This document shows positions 1 to 6,623 of a DNA stretch of 31,463 bases, one piece after another. The stretch lies in the IMG/VR virus record IMGVR_UViG_3300009413_000044, positions 1 to 31,463 of that record. One strand, 5' to 3'. Numbering within the stretch: position 1 is the stretch's first letter; the number at the start of each line of letters is the position of its first letter. Source of the DNA: a virus. The translations under genes were made by a program, and so were the position numbers. The notes below the pieces were generated by a model that did no database searches, had not been told where the DNA came from, and saw only the letters and a program-made list of their open reading frames with translations.

Positions 1-134
1 CCATCCCAGTCGATGGGAATCTCTACCGGGATCTCGATGCGGGCCAAGCTGTCGTAGTGTTGGCCCCGCCACGCTGTATCTTCCCTCTTGACGGTGAGAG
101 TGAATCTGAGAGTATCAGTGATGAGGAAGCTCAC
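1..134 (-). CDS. Hypothetical protein, N-terminal fragment (runs off window)
   Basis: An open frame starts at a GTG at 134 and reads off the left end, giving 44 codons that begin MSFLITDTLRFTLTVKRED and continue through an alternating hydrophobic/charged stretch (SLARIEIPVEIPIDW). The GTG overlaps the TGA of the upstream gene as GTGA, and the ribosome-binding site AGGGGGT lies inside the upstream gene's last codons. This is the same junction cassette seen at 1693-1712 and 4243-4262, which supports the start. Function is not recognised. The gene is truncated by the window, not by mutation. Confidence 0.6.
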   Translation of the reverse strand, partial: MSFLITDTLRFTLTVKREDTAWRGQHYDSLARIEIPVEIPIDWD

Positions 135-466
135 TTGGCACCCCCTGCGATGCGCTTGGTGCAGTGTGGACAACACCACTTCTCACCATTGAATGACCAT
201 CCTTCCTTCTCCAGCTTTCGGGCAGCATCATCTGTGTCAAAGGTGTCTACATCGTCAATGTGAGCATCGACTTCCTGGGTACACCAAGGCTCGCCAAAGC
301 GGGAGAAGGAGGTGGGCTCCTTGTTGGGAAGATAGAATGTTTCATTGGCTCGGTTGTAGACGAGGTTCTCCCCGTTTGGGGGCTCGCTCCCTGCCCCACA
401 GAAGACGCTGACTACAATCGGAGACGATTTGAACGCGTCCATCAGTGAATCGTGAATCGTAGGCAT
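131..466 (-). CDS. Hypothetical small protein with C-terminal CPHC motif
   Basis: 111 aa starting MPTIHDSLMDAF. I chose the ATG at 466 over the in-frame ATG at 499 because the CGGAGCAAC leader used by several other left-arm genes lies just upstream (472-480) with proper spacing. The protein is acidic in the middle (DAHIDDVDTFDTDDAARKLEKEGW) and ends WCCPHCTKRIAGGAK. The CxxC could be half of a zinc site, and two other cysteines (FCGAG, WCTQE) could complete it. It is probably the first gene of the unit driven by the promoter module at 500-534. No family is recognised. Confidence 0.7.
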   Translation of the reverse strand: MPTIHDSLMDAFKSSPIVVSVFCGAGSEPPNGENLVYNRANETFYLPNKEPTSFSRFGEPWCTQEVDAHIDDVDTFDTDDAARKLEKEGWSFNGEKWCCPHCTKRIAGGAK

Positions 467-499
467 TGTGTGTTGCTCCGTTCTGGTTGTTGTTCCCAC

Positions 500-534
500 A
501 CCTAACGGCGTGAGGGTGGTTGGTCAAGTTAGGT
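500..534 (-). promoter_or_regulatory. Candidate promoter/operator module
   Basis: On the minus strand this reads ACCTAAC then TTGACC, a ~16-nt spacer, then GTTAGGT. The flanking heptamers are perfect inverted copies (500-506 and 528-534) and TTGACC resembles a -35 box. The same layout occurs at 4020-4057. The module lies between a hairpin terminator and the start of the next gene, so it is well placed as a leftward promoter. The -10 part (TAGGTG) matches sigma-70 poorly, so the heptamers may be a phage operator or a non-standard promoter element. Confidence 0.5.
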
Positions 535-544
535 AGGTAAGAAA

Positions 545-585
545 AGAAAAGGATGGGGAGCGGGGGCCCGAACAGGCAGGCCCCC
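545..585 (-). terminator. Intrinsic terminator (leftward)
   Basis: On the minus strand GGGGGCC (579-585) pairs with GGCCCCC (562-568) in a 7-bp stem. About ten bases later comes a T-rich tract (TTTTCTTTTC). It follows the stop of the gene at 595-957 and precedes the promoter module at 500-534. The distance between stem and T tract is longer than in the best terminators. Confidence 0.45.
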
Positions 586-594
586 ACCCTTGGC

Positions 595-957
595 CTATTG
601 GCCCTTCTGTTGGTGCTTACGAGCGGCCTCGCAAATCTCAAACCATGCGGCTCGGGATGCGTCCTTGATCTCTTCCGGGCTGGGATCAGGGTTGGCCTCA
701 AAGAGTTCATTCAGTAGGCGCACAGTCACCCTTGCGTACACAGGGTTCCTGGGCAAACCAACCGGAAAGAACTTCTCTGGCTCGACTTTAGACAGGTTCG
801 ATGCGGCATCATCAGTCGTCACTGGGGTATACGTCCCATCAGAACGCAACTGGCCAATGGCCCGCATCTCATGGCGATTGCCTTGACTCATGTAATGATT
901 CACTTCGCCGCGAACACTGCGGTAGTCGATGACTTTGAATAGAGGTTGTGGGTCCAT
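595..957 (-). CDS. Hypothetical protein, 120 aa
   Basis: Starts MDPQPLFKVIDYRS at 957, preceded by a purine-rich GAGAGACT leader. It has no signal peptide, membrane segment or Cys cluster. The C-terminal third is a charged, helical-looking stretch (NPDPSPEEIKDASRAAWFEICEAARKHQQKGQ). It is the last gene before the terminator at 545-585. It is not recognised as any known family, but coding character is good and the reading frame fits the gap between neighbours. Confidence 0.65.
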   Translation of the reverse strand: MDPQPLFKVIDYRSVRGEVNHYMSQGNRHEMRAIGQLRSDGTYTPVTTDDAASNLSKVEPEKFFPVGLPRNPVYARVTVRLLNELFEANPDPSPEEIKDASRAAWFEICEAARKHQQKGQ

Positions 958-1033
958 AGTCTCTCAATCAAATGGTTGCGCGGGATGCCCCCCCACGTAG
1001 AGGTGTCTCGGTGACTCGGTATGTCTTTGAGCT

Positions 1034-1300
1034 TCAGTCGTTCAGCTTGTAACGACAGAACTCGATTCCACGGCATGTGCCTGTGTTGAGGACACGTTCC
1101 TCGACCACAAGGGTTTGGGCGTAGTCTTCATACGACCATTTGCGGCCGGCTTCGATGAGCACAAAGCTCTCGCCATCAGCATGACGATGCTCCATGAACT
1201 CATGCGCGGCTTTCACCGCAAGGCCCTCATCGCTGAACACCCCAAGCAGGCCGGTTGGCTCATACTCGGTGTGCAGCCTGAGGACAAAAATGGGGTCCAT
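1034..1300 (-). CDS. Hypothetical protein, 88 aa
   Basis: I start it at the ATG at 1300 (MDPIFVLRLHTEYEPTGLLGVF), which has AGGA upstream. A longer in-frame ATG at 1558 would overlap the neighbouring gene and add an implausible arginine/glutamine-rich extension. The sequence suggests a small alpha/beta fold: hydrophobic strand, helix (DEGLAVKAAHEFMEHRH), two strands (FVLIEAGRKW, QTLVVEERVL). The leader carries CAACCA repeats. Function unknown. Confidence 0.65.
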   Translation of the reverse strand: MDPIFVLRLHTEYEPTGLLGVFSDEGLAVKAAHEFMEHRHADGESFVLIEAGRKWSYEDYAQTLVVEERVLNTGTCRGIEFCRYKLND

Positions 1301-1386
1301 AGGTTCCTGGCTCCTGGTTGTTGGTTGTTGGTTTCTGGTTGATTTCACCAGACAGATCGGGAAAAAGGGCATTTGCCGGACATGGG

Positions 1387-1698
1387 TCACAACTTGCCTC
1401 TGTCCTGGGCATCGCGTTGTTTGCGTGCCAGGTCGTCGGTTGTCCGTGGTCCCATCACCGAGAAGGTTCCGCCACGGTTGCACCTGAGACACTCGTATCG
1501 ACACCACACTACTGAGTAGCCCGACCCCACAGGCTTTTTGATGTGCTCCAACAACCACACATGGGGGCTGTCGGCCTTCCCTTCGTCGTGTAGATCATCG
1601 GCCTCTTCCTGGCGGTACCCGCACTCGGGGCATTCGGTAGAGGAATGCTCGTGCTTGGGTGCCAGGTTGAACTCCGCATGTGTCGGGGCTTTGCTCAC
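1387..1698 (-). CDS. Zinc-ribbon-like hypothetical protein, 103 aa
   Basis: GTG start at 1698 overlaps the TGA of the upstream reading frame as GTGA, with a strong AGGAGGTGCCAA ribosome-binding site inside the upstream gene's end. Two Cys pairs, CPECGY (about residue 23) and CLRCN (about residue 70), are spaced like the two knuckles of a zinc ribbon. The C-terminus is basic and charged (DDLARKQRDAQDRGKL). It is probably a small zinc-binding, possibly nucleic-acid-binding protein. No specific function can be assigned. Confidence 0.65.
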   Translation of the reverse strand: MSKAPTHAEFNLAPKHEHSSTECPECGYRQEEADDLHDEGKADSPHVWLLEHIKKPVGSGYSVVWCRYECLRCNRGGTFSVMGPRTTDDLARKQRDAQDRGKL

Positions 1699-1979
1699 TT
1701 GGCACCTCCTGCCTTGGCGATGAATCGCCGGTATAGATCGTCCAGCCGGTCGCTGAACGTGGTTAGGTTCTCCAGGGTCTGCTCATCCGCAAGCTCGGGG
1801 GCGAAATGCGCCCCGTCGTAGTTCATCGGACAGGCCAGCGTGATGAGCAGCTTGGCCTCCTCTTCGTTGTCGACCGTGAACACCGGCAAACTGCCAGCGG
1901 GGCACGTCCCTTTGGGGCCGTGGCCAACGACAACAGCTCACCATATCTCCCACGGGCGGGTGTATCTCTCGTCGGTCAT
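1695..1979 (-). pseudogene. Small hypothetical gene interrupted by in-frame TGA
   Basis: An ATG at 1979 forms an ATGA overlap with the upstream gene and has a GGAGG ribosome-binding site, but its frame stops after 13 codons (MTDERYTRPWEIW) at a TGA (1938-1940). The same frame then stays open for ~80 codons (AVVVGHGPKGTCPAGSLPVFTVDNEEEAKLL...YRRFIAKAGGAK) to 1695, where it couples to the next gene. The second part has no ATG. Its only possible starts are a TTG at 1889 and a GTG two codons on, without a good ribosome-binding site. The two halves look like one ~94-residue protein. The TGA could be a real nonsense mutation, a sequencing error or a read-through/recoding site. The alternative is an independent 64-aa protein from TTG 1889. 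Confidence 0.55.
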
Positions 1980-2368
1980 CTGGCACCTCCGGCCTTGTTG
2001 ATTGCTTCCCTTGCTTCGCTCTCCAGGCTGGTCAGCAGTTGGACGAGTTCGTGGTTCAGCACTTCCCATTCACAGTCTCGGCACACCGTTGCCGTTTCGA
2101 CCACGCGCAGGGCCAAGGCCAGCAGGTCGGGTGCCGCTGCGATGAGTCGGGCGTTGGCTTCGTTGGCGGCACGCAGCCGCTCCTGTTGCTCAGGGCTCTT
2201 GGCCAGGGTGCTTCGTGGGGTGTGCGTAGTAGCAACAAGGTTGCCGTCTCCGTGACGCTCGAATCCGTCAACAGTGCCGTCTATGTTCGTTGCGCTACGG
2301 ACAGCGCCGCAAGCGCGCACATCCTCTTGCTTGGTCATGGTCCATGGTCCGGGTGTGTGGTTGCTCAT
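1976..2368 (-). CDS. Phage protein of the 'HTPGPW...NARLIAAAPDLL' type
   Basis: 130 aa, starting MSNHTPGPWTMTK at 2368 with AGAGGCG upstream. The N-terminal HTPGPW and the central AANEANARLIAAAPDLLALAL are the hallmarks of a small protein that is very common in phage and prophage genomes but has no established function. A C-terminal helical part with two cysteines (VCRDCEW) follows, ending INKAGGAR. That end carries the same GGAGG-containing junction sequence used to couple the downstream gene. Confidence 0.75.
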   Translation of the reverse strand: MSNHTPGPWTMTKQEDVRACGAVRSATNIDGTVDGFERHGDGNLVATTHTPRSTLAKSPEQQERLRAANEANARLIAAAPDLLALALRVVETATVCRDCEWEVLNHELVQLLTSLESEAREAINKAGGAR

Positions 2369-2452
2369 TGTTCGCCTCTGGTGAGTTGTGGAAAAGTGTG
2401 GGGCTTTGGTTCGCAGGCCCCAGACTGCGGCAGCTATTCGCTGCTCCTGTGG

Positions 2453-3412
2453 TTACTTTGCGGCAACGTCCACCTCTTCGGCGGCCTCGCCAGACGCAGC
2501 CATGATCAGCTTGGCCGCCCTCTCAGCCTGTGACGCAGCGGTCACGATGGCCTTCTTGTCCTTCTTCAAGACCTTGAGCCACGAGGCCAGGTAGGTGGCA
2601 TGGTCCGCTCTCGGCTCCTCCGGCTGGCTGATTCCACAGTCAGCGCACAGGAACGCGGCGGTCAACTCAGCCACCAGTTCTTCCACGGCATAGGCGTTGT
2701 CGCCAAACCGCTTGCCGAACTGCCGGTCCAGCCGGGACTCATGGCCCGTGCTGTGCCCAGCCTCATGAAAGGCTACCGAGAAGTAGCAACCCTCATCCTT
2801 GAACTGCTCGAACTTTGGCAGTCGGATGGAGTCGTCCATCGGAGAGTAGCAGGCGCGGTTCCCGCCATGGTTCACCGTGACCACCTCCGACCATCCACCC
2901 AGCACCTCAGCAGCGCGGTCGTAGGTATCCCCAGCCACTGACCCATCATGGTCCTCGATGGTCGGCTCAGGACCAGGCGCGTACTCGCTGCCCTCTTCCC
3001 AATCGATCTGACATGCGTTGAATACCGCGTAGAGCTTCGGGTACGGGATCATGATCGGCTCGCCGTTGCTCGCTATGCGCGGCTTGCCGTTCCCATCCTT
3101 GGCCGGGAAGAACAGCCACTTGACGATGCGCGTGGACTTCTCGCCCTTGCGAACCTGGCCGCCCCTGCTCTTGGCTCCGCCATAGGTGTGCCAGGTGTTC
3201 GACCAGTAGCCCATGGCCTGACAGGTCGCCCAGCACAGCAGGACGTTGATGCCCTTGTACACCTTGCCGCTGGCACCACTCACGGGGCGCAGGGATGAGC
3301 CACCCACTCCCACCCACTGGGCACGCCAGGGCTGAACCCCAGCCTCCAGAGCCGTGATGATAGAGTCAGTGATGGTTGTGTAGGGGTCGATTCGTTTGTT
3401 GCTCTGGGCCAT
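2453..3412 (-). CDS. ardC: ArdC-type antirestriction protein (ssDNA-binding + zincin-like metallopeptidase)
   Basis: 319 aa, with AAGGAG upstream of the ATG at 3412. The N-terminal half (about 1-140; GVQPWRAQWVG, YKGINVLLC, YWSNTWHTYGGAKSRGGQVRKGEKSTRIVKW) matches the ArdC N-terminal ssDNA-binding domain. The C-terminal half carries the zincin signature HEAGH at residues 216-220, followed by SRLDRQFG and a downstream EELVAEL helix likely to give the third metal ligand. ArdC proteins are known from conjugative plasmids, where they help incoming DNA in restricting hosts. A phage copy fits protection of the genome after entry. The family is confident; the biological role here is inferred. Confidence 0.88.
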   Translation of the reverse strand: MAQSNKRIDPYTTITDSIITALEAGVQPWRAQWVGVGGSSLRPVSGASGKVYKGINVLLCWATCQAMGYWSNTWHTYGGAKSRGGQVRKGEKSTRIVKWLFFPAKDGNGKPRIASNGEPIMIPYPKLYAVFNACQIDWEEGSEYAPGPEPTIEDHDGSVAGDTYDRAAEVLGGWSEVVTVNHGGNRACYSPMDDSIRLPKFEQFKDEGCYFSVAFHEAGHSTGHESRLDRQFGKRFGDNAYAVEELVAELTAAFLCADCGISQPEEPRADHATYLASWLKVLKKDKKAIVTAASQAERAAKLIMAASGEAAEEVDVAAK

Positions 3413-3438
3413 TGGTTTCTCCTTTCTGGTTTCTCTGT

Positions 3439-3663
3439 TTATTCTTCACTCTTGTCGACGGTGATCAGTGTCTTCCTGACGTGTGCGTCGAACTCACTGT
3501 CCAACCGTTTGACGAGGGCAGTGATCTTGTCGGCCACCTGGACACTGACATGATCTTCCGTGAATAGAAGCAGCGCCTCGATTACGAGAATGGTCTCGTC
3601 TTCGTTCAGTTGTGCGGTGAACTCAGCTACTGGTTCGACGGTGATGATTCGGTTCTTGCCCAT
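3439..3663 (-). CDS. Hypothetical protein, 74 aa
   Basis: ATG at 3663 with GGAGAGAG upstream. A beta-like N-terminus (KNRIITVEPVAEFTAQL) is followed by amphipathic helices (DETILVIEALLLFTEDHVSVQVADKITALVKRLDSEFDAHVRK). There are no Cys motifs or membrane span. It lies just upstream of ardC in the leftward unit, so it may be co-expressed with it. Family not recognised. Confidence 0.65.
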   Translation of the reverse strand: MGKNRIITVEPVAEFTAQLNEDETILVIEALLLFTEDHVSVQVADKITALVKRLDSEFDAHVRKTLITVDKSEE

Positions 3664-3711
3664 CTTCTCTCTCCGATACGAAGCGCATGCCTCGCGGTGG
3701 TTGTTGGATTG

Positions 3712-3996
3712 TTAGAGGATTGAGAACGGGTCAAGCTGACCAGTCTCAGTGAGTGGCAGGTCCTGGGTCAGGATCTCCACCTTGATGTCCGGGTTGCTCC
3801 AGCCCGCGTCCACCTCATCGACCACCTCGTTCACATCGGGGGTACTCCACTGGAGGAGTTGGTGGCTGAAGCGTTGCCAGCACCGGCCATCTGGGCCCAT
3901 ACACGGCACGATGATCACGGTCATAAAGGCGGGCTCTTGACGCAAGACGATGCCCGTGAGGTCGATGGCTTTCCAGTTGGCTTGGCTTGGCTTCAT
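3712..3996 (-). CDS. Hypothetical protein, 94 aa
   Basis: ATG at 3996, preceded by the CGGAGCAAC leader motif (4000-4008), making it the first gene after the promoter/operator module at 4020-4057. The sequence mixes strands (FMTVIIVPCMG, DIKVEILTQDLPL) with a Trp-containing middle (NWKAIDL, RCWQRF, QWSTPD, AGWSNPD). No domain is recognised. Downstream genes 3439-3663 and ardC probably belong to the same transcript. Confidence 0.65.
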   Translation of the reverse strand: MKPSQANWKAIDLTGIVLRQEPAFMTVIIVPCMGPDGRCWQRFSHQLLQWSTPDVNEVVDEVDAGWSNPDIKVEILTQDLPLTETGQLDPFSIL

Positions 3997-4019
3997 GTGG
4001 TTGCTCCGGTTGGTGTCCC

Positions 4020-4057
4020 TTACCTAACGGGAAAAACAGGTCCGTCAAGTTAGGTAA
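4020..4057 (-). promoter_or_regulatory. Candidate promoter/operator module with 9-bp inverted repeat
   Basis: TTACCTAAC (4020-4028) and GTTAGGTAA (4049-4057) are perfect inverted 9-mers. Read leftward the module is CCTAAC-TTGACG, a 15-16-nt T-rich spacer, then GTTAGGTAAGGGA. TTGACG is a good -35; TAGGTA is a poor -10. It matches the module at 500-534 and sits just upstream of the gene at 3712-3996, so it probably drives the unit containing ardC. The inverted repeats may be bound by a phage regulator. Confidence 0.55.
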
Positions 4058-4068
4058 CAAGGAAAGGT

Positions 4069-4248
4069 TTAGGGTTGGGGTTCCGTGCAGCGTTTGCGTC
4101 GGGTCAATTCGGCCTGAGCAAAACAGCCCAGCCAGACCTCTCGGTTCGCGCTGCGGTCTTTGTCAAGATGAGGAGCCAGGCGCACAGCCTCCTCAAGCTG
4201 CTGCACGCTCCATGTCGCCATGTCGTGAAGGTTGAATGGTGCGCTCAC
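4069..4248 (-). CDS. Small hypothetical protein, 59 aa
   Basis: A GTG at 4248 overlaps the upstream TGA as GTGA and has the AGGGGGTGCCAA ribosome-binding site inside the upstream gene's last codons. The junction is identical over 20 bp to the one at 129-148. The product MSAPFNLHDMATWSVQQLEEAVRLAPHLD...QPEP-like tail is short, with an amphipathic helix (WSVQQLEEAVRLA) and a basic C-terminus with two cysteines (LGCFAQAELTRRKRCTEPQP). It ends just before the promoter module at 4020-4057. Function unknown. Confidence 0.6.
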   Translation of the reverse strand: MSAPFNLHDMATWSVQQLEEAVRLAPHLDKDRSANREVWLGCFAQAELTRRKRCTEPQP

Positions 4249-4442
4249 TTGGCACCCCCTGCCTTGACCACACGAAGGGCCTCGCCGTCACCCTCGACAG
4301 TCAGCACACCGTTGCGCTGCTCTGCGACCTTGATGGTGAACTTCTCGCCGCGCTTGTCCATCCGAGCATACCGCTTGGCTTCGGTGCGGCTGATGATCTG
4401 GTGGGCCACAAGCCAGTCGAGCCAGGTTTGGATGTTGCTCAT
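4245..4442 (-). CDS. Small hypothetical protein, 65 aa
   Basis: I start it at the ATG at 4442 (MSNIQTWLDWLVAHQIISRTEAKRYARM), which overlaps the upstream TGA as ATGA and has GGGGGTGGG upstream; the longer in-frame ATG at 4514 lies inside the upstream gene. The N-terminus is a helix with a possible helix-turn-helix flavour. The middle is basic (KRGEKFTIKV) and the end is VVKAGGAK, part of the shared junction cassette. Function unknown. Confidence 0.65.
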   Translation of the reverse strand: MSNIQTWLDWLVAHQIISRTEAKRYARMDKRGEKFTIKVAEQRNGVLTVEGDGEALRVVKAGGAK

Positions 4443-4675
4443 CGCCCACCCCCGCCCCATCCAAGTATGGACACAACGTACTCGCGAGTGTAGTGCGTGT
4501 CCCAGCCGCACCATCGACGATCATCGTCGGTGAGGGCTACGCCTGTAGCCAGGCAGAACGTGGGCACGCTGTAGACTGCGCCCGTGTAGGGGTCTGTGAC
4601 CTTCACGGTGGGGTTCTTGGCCCTGCCGGTGTAGGGCATGCGGTTAAGCGGCGGAAAGGAGTGTGTAGCGTTCAT
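4439..4675 (-). CDS. Hypothetical protein, 78 aa
   Basis: Starts MNATHSFPPLNRMPYTGRAKNPTVKVTDPYTG at 4675. Another possible start is the Met at residue 13. It has a strand-rich core (TVKVTDPYTGAVYSVPTFCLATGVAL) followed by DDDRRWCGWDTHYTREYVVSIL and a Gly tail that encodes the next gene's ribosome-binding site. The ribosome-binding site of this gene itself is weak. A GGTGAG...CTCACC inverted repeat lies upstream at about 4700-4727. No family recognised. Confidence 0.6.
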   Translation of the reverse strand: MNATHSFPPLNRMPYTGRAKNPTVKVTDPYTGAVYSVPTFCLATGVALTDDDRRWCGWDTHYTREYVVSILGWGGGGR

Positions 4676-4810
4676 GCTCGACTCGGGTAGTTGAGTTGGT
4701 GAGGGGCGAGAACTTCACCTCTCACCTAAAGGAAGGAGTTGGGGGTTCTGGCCGGACACGAGTCACAGCGGGAGGTGGCCCCCAGGTTTCCCCAGGGGCC
4801 CAGCAAACGC

Positions 4811-6265
4811 TCACTGCGCCGGAGTCAGGACGCAGCGGTTCACCTTGGTTTCACTCACGCCACGGTACTCGCCGTGACCTTTGATCGTGGCGACCAGGCT
4901 GTAGCTCCGGCCAACCGTCACCCTGTCCTTCTCGGTGTCCTTGGCGTGGCCAGTGGCAAACCACTTCAGCACATTGCCCTCACTGTCCACCATCGAGACC
5001 AACTCAGAGGTTCCGTAGTCCCCCTCGATGAGCCGGGTATCGGTCACCGTCACACCCAAAGCAGGATGCGACTCGACTCCCTTGCGCTTGTCAGCAGCCG
5101 AGAGCTTGCGCCCGAACTTGTCCCCAGGGGCCCCGATGTGGGCCGACACCTCAGCAGCAACCGCTCGCTGTTCCTCGCGCTCGGACTGGCGCTGGTCACG
5201 CTGCCACGCTGAGACAGCGGAGCACACGATTCCCATCTCGCGCCAGGTCACGAAGCCCATCGAACACGCCACCCGCAGGTTCCACAGGTAGTCGTTGTCG
5301 GTGTCCTCAGCGATAGCCTCGGTCCACTCGACCACCGCGTCCGCAGTCTGCTCGACCGCGTCAGCGTCCCAGGGTCGGTCACTCGATGAACCCTGAGCAC
5401 CGTCCCACAGCTTGCGAAGCTCAAGCTCTTGTTGGAAGGCACCATCAGTTGAGCCCAACGCCAACAGGGTTTGCAGGACATGGTCAGCAGTAGCCCCACC
5501 ACCCTGGTCCCGCGCTTTGCCTCGCGAGGTCCAGCCATAGGTTTGGATGCTCGCCACCGTCACGCCAAGCACTTGCTCGACGTTCCAACCATCAACACCA
5601 CCGGACTGCCAGCCATCGGCCTCGTCACGTAGGTCACGAAGAGCTTGCTCAAACGATGCATAGCGCAGGATCTGCGAGCCGTCCGCCTCACCCAGGTAGT
5701 CGGCCAAGCACTGCCGCCCAACCTGTAGCCGCCGGCCATCGTCGTGCTCGATGACGAAGGTGTCGTTGCGCTTGCGCGCGGTGTTGCAATGCTCACACAC
5801 CGGGCGCGAGGACCGAACGAGCGGGCTCACGGACGCACCCTCGTACCAAGGCGATGAGCGCACAAGGTTCCGATACTCGCCATCATCGCCAGCGAGGTGC
5901 TGGATAGCGGCCACGAAGCTCCAGCCATTGAAGTGCACAGGTGAGGAGGTCAACAGGTAGACGGCGAACCGATGCCAGCGATGTCCGCCGTACTCGTCGC
6001 GCTTGCTGTGCGCGAACTCACCGACGTGCGCCAGCCGTGGAGCGTTCATCCCCAGCTTCTCGGCCTTGCGTTCAAGCACGCGGAACCGCTTGATGAGGGT
6101 TTTGACGTTGGACTGCGGAACCAGCACACAGCGCTGTCCGTCAGCGTAGACGCCGAAGACACTGCCCTCGCCGGCCCACTCGCCAGCTTTGGCTTCCAGG
6201 GTGCCGGGAAAGCCACGGGATGGGGTGAGGGAAAAGCGGGGGACTTTGAGGGTAGAGGGGGACAT
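4811..6265 (-). CDS. Conserved phage/plasmid zinc-finger protein, 484 aa
   Basis: ATG at 6265 with the CGGAGCAAC leader upstream (6268-6276). A central Cys motif, CEHCNTARKRNDTFVIE (from residue 157), is followed by a GRRLQVGRQCLADYLG segment. This arrangement recurs in large uncharacterised proteins of phages and plasmids and probably forms a zinc finger. The N-terminus is strand-rich. The C-terminus (KDRVTVGRSYSLVATIKGHGEYRGVSETKVNRCVL) resembles the OB-like end of such proteins. It probably acts on DNA or RNA early in infection, but no activity is established. It is the largest gene of the left arm. Confidence 0.75.
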   Translation of the reverse strand: MSPSTLKVPRFSLTPSRGFPGTLEAKAGEWAGEGSVFGVYADGQRCVLVPQSNVKTLIKRFRVLERKAEKLGMNAPRLAHVGEFAHSKRDEYGGHRWHRFAVYLLTSSPVHFNGWSFVAAIQHLAGDDGEYRNLVRSSPWYEGASVSPLVRSSRPVCEHCNTARKRNDTFVIEHDDGRRLQVGRQCLADYLGEADGSQILRYASFEQALRDLRDEADGWQSGGVDGWNVEQVLGVTVASIQTYGWTSRGKARDQGGGATADHVLQTLLALGSTDGAFQQELELRKLWDGAQGSSSDRPWDADAVEQTADAVVEWTEAIAEDTDNDYLWNLRVACSMGFVTWREMGIVCSAVSAWQRDQRQSEREEQRAVAAEVSAHIGAPGDKFGRKLSAADKRKGVESHPALGVTVTDTRLIEGDYGTSELVSMVDSEGNVLKWFATGHAKDTEKDRVTVGRSYSLVATIKGHGEYRGVSETKVNRCVLTPAQ

Positions 6266-6287
6266 GGTTGCTCCGAAGGTCAGTGGT

Positions 6288-6623
6288 TTAGAGGTTCGCT
6301 GCTACCCACCGCAAGGCAGTAGTCGCGTCATCGGTCGGGCTGGGTGCGGCGATCAGCTTCTCGACCTGTAGGGCCATCACCATAGCGGTCGCCTCAACCT
6401 CGGCGGCTTCGGCACCGGACGCTTTGGCAATAGACCGCAAGCGCTTAGTGGCACGGTGGTTCCGGTATCGGGGATCATCGACACCAGCGAGAAGGGTCGC
6501 GATCTGTTCTGTTTTCGGGGTCATGGCTTCGCCTCGTGGCGGCATCACAATCTCCTTCGTTCGCAAGTTCAGGGATTCACCTCCATCGGATAGTCCAAGG
6601 TCGAGATATGTTCGTTTAGTCAT
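6288..6623 (-). CDS. Hypothetical protein, 111 aa
   Basis: ATG at 6623 overlaps the end of the upstream gene by 8 nt and has AAGGAGGGC upstream, so I prefer it to the longer in-frame ATG at 6701. A second plausible start is the internal Met of MTPKTEQIATLLAGV, which has GAGGCGAAG before it. The second half is helical and Ala-rich (RSIAKASGAEAAEVEATAMVMALQVEKLIAAP). A GC hairpin with a GCAA loop precedes it. Function unknown. Confidence 0.65.
   Translation of the reverse strand: MTKRTYLDLGLSDGGESLNLRTKEIVMPPRGEAMTPKTEQIATLLAGVDDPRYRNHRATKRLRSIAKASGAEAAEVEATAMVMALQVEKLIAAPSPTDDATTALRWVAANL

Noticed and set aside
342-710. Leftward frame of 122 codons overlapping two genes
   Set aside because: It crosses the terminator and promoter module at 500-585 and overlaps better-supported frames on the same strand.
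1783-1986. Leftward frame of 67 codons (MPDDRREIHPPVG)
   Set aside because: It overlaps the interrupted gene 1695-1979 in another frame. Arg/Gly/His-rich composition and lack of coupling signals make it a shadow.
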